Shown here in pieces: positions 6,727-11,474 of a stretch of DNA of 11,474 nt. The DNA comes from JBFWIL01 sp050256015. Lineage in GTDB: Bacteria; Bacteroidota; Bacteroidia; Bacteroidales; Prolixibacteraceae. The first letter of the stretch is position 1. Each line of letters opens with the position of its first letter. The notes beneath the pieces are model-generated. The model worked only from the letters and a program-made list of their open reading frames with translations. It was not told the origin of the DNA and did no database searches. Location: the NCBI GenBank assembly GCA_050256015.1, contig JBFWIL010000072.1:1-11474 (forward strand), read 5' to 3'. A program made the position numbers and the translations under genes.

Positions 6727-7260
6727 ATGGCTTCGTCTGGAAGGAAGCTTAAAGAGCGAACAATGGGTTTGTATGTACATGTGTTTCTTTTTTTGTCCGT
6801 TTTCTGGTCTCAGGTATCCAGGGGCAGATTGATCTTGCTTGCCCTGGCCGTTCTGTTGCTGGCCGCTCTGGGCTGGCTTCGGTTGAAACGGCATCCGAAA
6901 TTCCGTAACGGGAGGCTTTCTGTCTGCCTGATTCCCGACCGGCGTTACCGTCCGCGAAAACTGACTTTACGCATTCATAACCGGGGTAAAAAAGATCTGG
7001 ATATTCAGGCTCCCGTGATTCGGTTCAGTAAGGTTTTGCAGGTCCGCAATTTCAGACTGAATGGGGTGAACGGATTTTCTATTTATCCGCTTTATCTGGA
7101 ACGCGGGAGAGTACATGAATTGTCCGTTGTGCTGAGTCGTTTCCACGATTATGATCCTTCGTTACGGAGTTTTTATTGGGCCCGTATTGAGCTGTGTGAT
7201 ACGACCGGAAGAACTTATGTGTCCGGAAAGCTTACCCTCCGCAAAAGTCTTTTTTCGTGA
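6727..7260 (+). CDS. Small membrane protein of unknown function, coupled to pullulanase
   Basis: I do not recognise a family. The 177-residue product has two hydrophobic segments near the N-terminus (about 15-29 and 34-52), separated by a short RGR-containing turn, then a soluble part (62-175) rich in alternating beta-like stretches such as LTLRIHN, ELSVVLSRF and ARIELCD, perhaps a beta-sandwich. Positive charge before the first segment and directly after the second (RLKRH) suggests both ends face the cytoplasm. The start is uncertain: ATG at 6763 gives 165 residues, lies behind a GGAAGGAAG stretch and agrees better with the promoter at 6690-6719. Its TGA shares one base with the ATG of the pullulanase gene, so translation is probably coupled and the two genes form an operon. 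A role in carbohydrate metabolism is only inferred from this. Confidence 0.75.
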   Translation: MASSGRKLKERTMGLYVHVFLFLSVFWSQVSRGRLILLALAVLLLAALGWLRLKRHPKFRNGRLSVCLIPDRRYRPRKLTLRIHNRGKKDLDIQAPVIRFSKVLQVRNFRLNGVNGFSIYPLYLERGRVHELSVVLSRFHDYDPSLRSFYWARIELCDTTGRTYVSGKLTLRKSLFS

Positions 7261-9206
7261 TGCAGAACTGGCGTTTTAATCATATTGATTTTTCCACATA
7301 CCCGTATTACGGGGGTGATGATCTGGGGGTCAGAACTTCGGTTCGGGAGGTCTTTATAAAAATCTGGGCCCCGGATGCGGAGGCTGTTGATTTTTTTGTT
7401 TACCGGTACAGCGAGGGAGGCAGGCCGATTCGCACGGATTCGCTGATTTTGGAGCAGGATGGTTGTTGGTCGCTGAGACTGGAAGGGGATTTCCGGGGAT
7501 TGTATTATACCTTCCGGGTGAAACAGGGAGGGTGGCTGGATGAAACACCCGGGGTAGATGCCCGGGCGGTGGGAACCAACGGACGCAGAGGCTTGTTTTT
7601 TATCCCGGGTGAAACCAATCCACGTGGCTGGGAGTTGGATCGTCAGGTAATGCTGGAAAGTCAGACGGATGCTATCGTCTATGAACTTCATGTTCGCGAT
7701 TTTTCCATCGATCCGGCTTCGGGGATGAAATACCGGGGAAAGTTCCTGGCTTTTACCGAAGAAGGAACAAAGGAGACGGGCGGAATGGTTACCGGGATTG
7801 ATCATTTGAAAGAGTTGGGCATCACCCATGTGCATTTGTTGCCGGTGGCCGATTTCCATTCAGTGGATGAGAAACATCCTTCCGGTCAGTATAACTGGGG
7901 GTATGACCCTCTGAATTTCAATGTACCTGACGGGTTTTATGCTACGGATCCCGACGGACCCGCACGGATCACTGAGTTTAAACAGCTGGTAATGGCTTTG
8001 CATCGGAAAGGGATAGGTGTGGTGCTTGATGTGGTCTACAATCATACCGGTTATACCCGGCATTCCTGGTTTAACCAGACCGTACCGGGCTATTATTACC
8101 GGCAAAATTACGACGGATCCTTTGCCAACGCTTCGGGATGCGGAAATGAGATTGCCTCTGAACGGGCCATGGTTCGCAAATACATACTTGACTCGGTCTG
8201 CTACTGGACCCGGGAATTTCATGTAGACGGTTTTCGTTTCGACCTGATGGGGATACTGGATCTGGACACGATGAACCGGATACGGGAGGCACTCGACCGT
8301 TTGCATCCGGGAATGTTGCTGTATGGGGAGGGATGGACTGCTGCGGAGAGTCCGATGCCTGCCGGCTCCAGGGCTGTCAGGGATAATGTGCGGCAGTTGA
8401 ACAGGATTGCCTGTTTTAACGATACCTTCCGGGATGCTGTGAAGGGCGATAACTTTTCGGATCGGGAGCTGGGATTTGTAAACGGGAATTATTCCCGGGC
8501 GGAAGGGGTGAAGTTAGGGCTGGTTGCAGCGGTTTTCCATCCCCAGGTCGACTACGGCCGGCTACACCGTCAGCCATTGGCTGACGGGCCTGAGCAGACT
8601 GTAAACTATGTGTCGGCCCACGATAACCTTACCCTGTATGACAAACTGCGACTCAGCCGTCCGGATGCCGATACGGAAAGTCTGAAGCGGATGCATAAAC
8701 TGGCCGGAGCCCTTTTGCTGTGCGCTCAGGGAGTTGTCTTCCTGCATGCCGGAACTGAGTTTTGCCGGACTAAGGAGGGGGATCACAATTCCTATCGTTC
8801 GCCCGACAGGATTAATCGGATTGATTGGAGCAGGAAGAAAGCGTTTGAAGATGTGTTCCATTATTTCCGCTCACTGATTCAGCTTCGGCGGAAACTGCCG
8901 GCCCTGCGAATGCAGTCTGCCGAAACAATCGGCAGAACCCTGCATTTTCTTCCGGCTCCTCAGGACGGGGTGCTGGTTTGGCTGATCGATGATTCTTCTC
9001 CGGGAGGGAGCGGGAAAATACTTCAGCTTATTGCCAATGCCTGTCCCGCACCGGTGAAGGTTAAGCTTGCTGCACCGGGCAGATGGGAAGTACTTGCCGA
9101 CGGAGAAGGGGCTGAGGCAGAGACACCGGCAGAGCCGGATGCAGAGCAACTATGCGTTCCGGGGATTACCCTTATGATCCTGGCCCGCAGCCTAGAAAGC
9201 GGTTAA
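7260..9206 (+). CDS. pulA: Type I pullulanase, intracellular (GH13 with N-terminal CBM48-like domain)
   Basis: The enzyme hydrolyses alpha-1,6 branch points in pullulan, limit dextrins or glycogen. With the ATG at 7260 it is 648 residues; a GTG one codon earlier is possible. The N-terminal 25-110 region, with VFIKIWAPDAEAV and YYTFRV, looks like a CBM48 domain. The pullulanase signature YNWGYDP is at 211-217. The GH13 regions follow: DVVYNHT (257-263), DGFRFDL with nucleophile Asp328, YGEGW with acid/base Glu357, and VSAHDN with Asp455. The C-terminal 555-648 is the beta-sandwich domain, with an acidic, low-complexity patch near 615-630. No signal peptide or lipobox is visible, so it probably acts in the cytoplasm on glycogen or imported maltooligosaccharides. 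It is distinct from the secreted SusG-type amylases of polysaccharide loci, and no susC/susD genes are near. It overlaps the upstream membrane-protein gene by one base and the convergent downstream gene by 15 bases. Confidence 0.93.
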   Translation: MQNWRFNHIDFSTYPYYGGDDLGVRTSVREVFIKIWAPDAEAVDFFVYRYSEGGRPIRTDSLILEQDGCWSLRLEGDFRGLYYTFRVKQGGWLDETPGVDARAVGTNGRRGLFFIPGETNPRGWELDRQVMLESQTDAIVYELHVRDFSIDPASGMKYRGKFLAFTEEGTKETGGMVTGIDHLKELGITHVHLLPVADFHSVDEKHPSGQYNWGYDPLNFNVPDGFYATDPDGPARITEFKQLVMALHRKGIGVVLDVVYNHTGYTRHSWFNQTVPGYYYRQNYDGSFANASGCGNEIASERAMVRKYILDSVCYWTREFHVDGFRFDLMGILDLDTMNRIREALDRLHPGMLLYGEGWTAAESPMPAGSRAVRDNVRQLNRIACFNDTFRDAVKGDNFSDRELGFVNGNYSRAEGVKLGLVAAVFHPQVDYGRLHRQPLADGPEQTVNYVSAHDNLTLYDKLRLSRPDADTESLKRMHKLAGALLLCAQGVVFLHAGTEFCRTKEGDHNSYRSPDRINRIDWSRKKAFEDVFHYFRSLIQLRRKLPALRMQSAETIGRTLHFLPAPQDGVLVWLIDDSSPGGSGKILQLIANACPAPVKVKLAAPGRWEVLADGEGAEAETPAEPDAEQLCVPGITLMILARSLESG

Positions 9207-10400
9207 GAGCAGGTCGATGTCCTTGGATGCAATGTTAAGCCGGGAACCCAGGTCATGATTGGTCAGAATCCCGTTGAAGATATAAATCCCCTTCCGGAAT
9301 CCACCGGACGTTTTTATGTAATTCTGTACGCCGCCTGTTTCTCCGATAGCAATGATTACCGGGGTGAGAATGTTGCTGAGGGCAATGGATGCCGTACGGG
9401 CCACGAGCGACTGGATATTTGGGACGCAGTAATGGATTATGCCATGCTCTTCGTAAGCCGGATGGTTCAGGTCGGTGCAACGGCTGGTTTCGAAACAGCC
9501 TCCCTGCCCGATGTTCAGGTCAATGATCACAGATCCTTTTTTTAGCTTTTTCACCATTTCTTCCGAAACCCTGAATCTGAGCGCCGAGTTGGAAGACATG
9601 GCTCCCAGAACCACATCGGCCGACTTGAGCGCTTTGCGCAGTACACCGGGATAAAGTACCGAGGTAAAGATACGCTGTCCCAGTTTTTCCTCCAGACTCC
9701 GGAGGCGGAACAGATCGTTATCAAACACCTTTACCATGGCTCCCAGTCCAAGTGCTGCCCGGGCGGCAAATTCTCCCGCAGTGGTGGCTCCGAGAATGAT
9801 CAGTTCAGTGGGAGAAATACCGGTTACACCGCCCATTAATACCCCTTTCCCTCCTCTGGAATTACTCAGGTATTCGCTGGCCACATTTACGGCAGTGACC
9901 CCTGAAATCTGACTCATCATCCGTACCACGGGCAGGCAGTGCTGCTCATTTTCCATATATTCGTAGGCAATGGTGGTTACCTTTTTGTTGATGAGCTTGC
10001 GAATCGATTCGTTGCATTGCATGTTCAGCTGAAGGTGGGAAAAAAGGGCCTGGTTGCCGCGAAGCTGGTCAATTTCTTCCTGATCGAAGGGCGAAACACG
10101 TAAGACCAGATCGCATTGAAAAACTTCTTCCCTGCGTGATACAATCGCTGCCCCGGCTTTGAGGTATTCCTCGTCCGGATAGCTTGATGCTTGCCCTGCG
10201 TTGGTTTCCAGGTAGATCTCGTGTCCGTAAGAGATCAGCAGTTCGACAGCTCCCGGTGTAAGAGGTACCCGGTATTCCACCCGCCCATAATCTGAGGGAA
10301 TGCCAATGCTTAGCCTTTTCCCTTTTTGGAGGATTTTCATCATTTCTTCCCGGGGCATGAAAAAATTAGCTTGTTCGGGATTTTGGGTGCGTTTGTTCAT
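9192..10400 (-). CDS. Alanine dehydrogenase family protein with altered active-site residues
   Basis: The 402-residue product aligns along its whole length with alanine dehydrogenase (Ald; L-alanine + NAD+ to pyruvate + NH4+ + NADH): IGIPSDYGRVEYRVPLTP near the start, KGVLMGGVTGISPTE (185-199), AARAALGLGAMVKVFDN (212-228), GQGGCFETSRCT (298-309) and HYCVPN (323-328). Compared with M. tuberculosis Ald as I remember it, Arg15 is kept (Arg44), but Lys75 is Arg101, His96 is Gln124 and Asp270 is Gly298. The NAD-binding GxGxxG reads GATTAG (204-209), with Thr for the middle Gly. From memory Gln124 is usual in Bacteroidota homologues; the other three changes are not. It may be a working enzyme with shifted chemistry or a pseudoenzyme. 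The frame is intact. It lies 57 bases downstream of tsaE on the same strand, probably cotranscribed, though a weak TTG-N20-TAACTTGT (10449-10419) sits before its start. Confidence 0.82.
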   Translation of the reverse strand: MNKRTQNPEQANFFMPREEMMKILQKGKRLSIGIPSDYGRVEYRVPLTPGAVELLISYGHEIYLETNAGQASSYPDEEYLKAGAAIVSRREEVFQCDLVLRVSPFDQEEIDQLRGNQALFSHLQLNMQCNESIRKLINKKVTTIAYEYMENEQHCLPVVRMMSQISGVTAVNVASEYLSNSRGGKGVLMGGVTGISPTELIILGATTAGEFAARAALGLGAMVKVFDNDLFRLRSLEEKLGQRIFTSVLYPGVLRKALKSADVVLGAMSSNSALRFRVSEEMVKKLKKGSVIIDLNIGQGGCFETSRCTDLNHPAYEEHGIIHYCVPNIQSLVARTASIALSNILTPVIIAIGETGGVQNYIKTSGGFRKGIYIFNGILTNHDLGSRLNIASKDIDLLLTAF

Positions 10401-10457
10401 TGGCGAATCTTGAGTGGTACAAGTTACTTTTTTCCGGCCAATTAAACAAGATGAGTG

Positions 10458-10880
10458 TTATCGCAGGAAAGCCGTAAGCAGGCGTGAGGTCTCCGGCCTT
10501 TCCGTAATATGGACCTTTACCATCCGGTCGGGAAGAAAAGTTCCGGCCTTTTCCGGCCATTCCATAAAACAGTATTGTCCGCTGTCCAGGTATTCTTCCA
10601 GACCGATATCCAGAACTTCTTCCGGCTTTTTCATCCGGTAAAAATCGAAGTGAAAGATTTGTCCGTTCCCTTTAGTGCTGTATACATTGACCATGGCAAA
10701 AGTCGGACTGGTGATGTTATCGGCCGAACCCAGGCTGCGGCACAACGCTTTGATAAAGGTTGTTTTCCCGGAACCCATCTTTCCGTAAAAGGCAAATATC
10801 CGTTCACGGGGGAATGTCTCCAGGAATTTACGGGCTGCCGCCTCCAGCTCGAGAACAGACTTAATTGTTATCGAAAACAT
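10458..10880 (-). CDS. tsaE: tRNA threonylcarbamoyladenosine biosynthesis ATPase TsaE
   Basis: TsaE is the ATPase that works with TsaB and TsaD to make N6-threonylcarbamoyladenosine at position 37 of tRNAs reading ANN codons. The 140-residue length is typical. The Walker A loop GKMGSGKT is at 33-40, followed by the family motifs SPTF (58-61), HFDFYR (77-82), GLEEYLD (93-99) and EWPEKAG (107-113). No signal peptide is present, so it is cytosolic. It is the first gene of a probable two-gene unit with the alanine-dehydrogenase-like gene, a pairing I recall as frequent in Bacteroidota, and is divergent from gcvH with a 198-base spacer. I found no clear promoter box for it. Confidence 0.95.
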   Translation of the reverse strand: MFSITIKSVLELEAAARKFLETFPRERIFAFYGKMGSGKTTFIKALCRSLGSADNITSPTFAMVNVYSTKGNGQIFHFDFYRMKKPEEVLDIGLEEYLDSGQYCFMEWPEKAGTFLPDRMVKVHITERPETSRLLTAFLR

Positions 10881-10963
10881 GGTTTTTCAGAATTGGTGAT
10901 GCAAATTATAAAACTTCTTTTAAAAATTATGATCCTGACCGGTCTGAAATGTCTTTTTTGTAA

Positions 10964-10978
10964 AAATGTATTACATTT
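10964..10978. repeat. 15-bp palindrome in the tsaE/gcvH spacer
   Basis: AAATGTA (10964-10970) is mirrored by TACATTT (10972-10978) around a single T. Seven perfect arms suggest a dimeric regulator site, although the AT-rich sequence makes chance palindromes common. It overlaps TACATTTG (10972-10979), which fits the TAnnTTTG box on the plus strand but has no TTG at the right distance. Confidence 0.3.
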
Positions 10979-11021
10979 GAAACGAACATGCCTGCACCAG
11001 GGAAAAAAGATGATGGTTAAA

Positions 11022-11052
11022 TTGACTATGCGGGTTTCCGTATGTAAATTTA
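11022..11052 (+). promoter_or_regulatory. Candidate promoter for gcvH
   Basis: TTG at 11022-11024 is followed after 20 bases by TAAATTTA (11045-11052), close to TTG-N19-TAnnTTTG. Transcription would start near 11058, giving about 20 bases of AT-rich leader. The leader holds a perfect 12-bp palindrome, ATAAATATTTAT (11063-11074), likely a by-product of base composition. I see no glycine riboswitch in the spacer. Confidence 0.38.
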
Positions 11053-11078
11053 AATTTTTTGAATAAATATTTATATCT

Positions 11079-11459
11079 ATGAATTTGCCTGAAAATCTGA
11101 AGTATACCAAAGAGCACGAATGGATTCGTGTGGAGGGTGATGTTGCAGTGGTTGGCATTACCGATTTTGCACAGGGTGAACTGGGTGATATTGTTTTTGT
11201 GGAAATTGAAACCCTGGGGGAAACGCTGAAAATGGGCGAAGCCTTTGGTACTGTGGAAGCAGTAAAAACGGTATCTGATCTGTTTATGCCCGTATCCGGG
11301 GAAGTGCTCGAATTCAACAGTGCACTGGAGGACAATCCGGAGTTGATAAACAAAGATCCCTATGAAAAGGGATGGATGATCCGTATCCGTCCGGGTGATT
11401 TGTCAGAACTTGATAAGCTTATGAATGATGAAGCCTATCAGGCGATGCTGGAAGCATAG
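11079..11459 (+). CDS. gcvH: Glycine cleavage system H protein
   Basis: GcvH carries the aminomethyl group on a lipoyl arm between the P, T and L proteins of the glycine cleavage system in the cytosol. The product is 126 residues, the normal length. It starts with the typical LKYTKEHEWIRVEGD and GITDFAQGELGDIVFVE. The lipoyl-lysine site VEAVKTVSDL places the modified Lys at position 63. NDNP-like LEDNPELINKDPYEKGWM (83-100) and the C-terminal LMNDEAYQAML complete the family pattern. It is divergent from tsaE. Other gcv genes are not in the window, so the subunits are probably encoded elsewhere. Downstream, only 15 bases remain. Confidence 0.96.
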   Translation: MNLPENLKYTKEHEWIRVEGDVAVVGITDFAQGELGDIVFVEIETLGETLKMGEAFGTVEAVKTVSDLFMPVSGEVLEFNSALEDNPELINKDPYEKGWMIRIRPGDLSELDKLMNDEAYQAMLEA

Positions 11460-11474
11460 GCTGCTGGATGCCGT

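Noticed and set aside
7215..8306. Minus-strand frames of 214 and 148 codons opposite pulA
   Set aside because: Shadows of the pullulanase frame, which carries all GH13 catalytic motifs.
9110..9150. Repeated GCAGAG units near the 3' end of pulA
   Set aside because: Three short, irregular copies coding an acidic stretch in frame; simple codon repetition, not a functional repeat array.
10509..11066. 185-codon plus-strand frame across tsaE and the spacer
   Set aside because: Antisense to tsaE over most of its length; its remainder is AT-rich spacer with no protein signature.
10881..11078. Possible glycine riboswitch upstream of gcvH
   Set aside because: The spacer lacks the conserved paired aptamer cores and is AT-rich; only promoter-like boxes and small palindromes are visible.
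1..11474. Search for CRISPR arrays, insertion sequences, phage or defence genes
   Set aside because: No regularly spaced repeats, transposase motifs, terminal inverted repeats or defence-family domains were seen.

Overview
The window looks like ordinary chromosome from a member of the Bacteroidota, most likely Bacteroidales. Three things point there. Candidate promoters follow the TTG-N19-TAnnTTTG pattern of that phylum instead of the E. coli sigma-70 pattern, clearest in front of tRNA-Cys. A PagL-type outer-membrane barrel sits among core genes. The pair tsaE plus an alanine-dehydrogenase-family gene is, from memory, a common Bacteroidota neighbourhood. I see no insertion sequence, phage gene, CRISPR array, toxin-antitoxin pair or defence cassette.

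Layout. Bases 1-2182 (minus) hold the 5' part of a large membrane-anchored multi-PAS sensor whose output domain lies outside the window. Bases 2183-2748 are AT-rich, with no convincing gene but several RNA-structure candidates. A PagL-like lipid A deacylase / acyloxyacyl hydrolase family barrel follows on the plus strand (2749-4071). Next come tRNA-Cys(GCA) and folB on the minus strand, the tRNA with its own promoter. glnS is divergent from folB. A small membrane protein of unknown function (6727-7260) is translationally coupled to an intracellular type I pullulanase (7260-9206). The pullulanase gene runs tail-to-tail into the alanine-dehydrogenase-like gene with a 15-base overlap. That gene lies downstream of tsaE on the minus strand. 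gcvH is divergent from tsaE and ends 15 bases before the window edge.

Functions. Most of the window is housekeeping: charging and modification of tRNA (GlnRS, tRNA-Cys, TsaE), folate synthesis (FolB), glycine cleavage (GcvH) and alpha-glucan debranching (pullulanase). The sensor kinase-like gene and the outer-membrane barrel are the environment-facing parts.

No new multi-gene system is evident. The observations most worth a second look are the alanine-dehydrogenase homologue, which lacks several expected active-site residues and a dinucleotide-binding glycine; the structured leader and early terminator-like hairpins in 2183-2748; the apparent missing catalytic acid in the PagL-like protein; and the uncharacterised membrane protein coupled to pullulanase.
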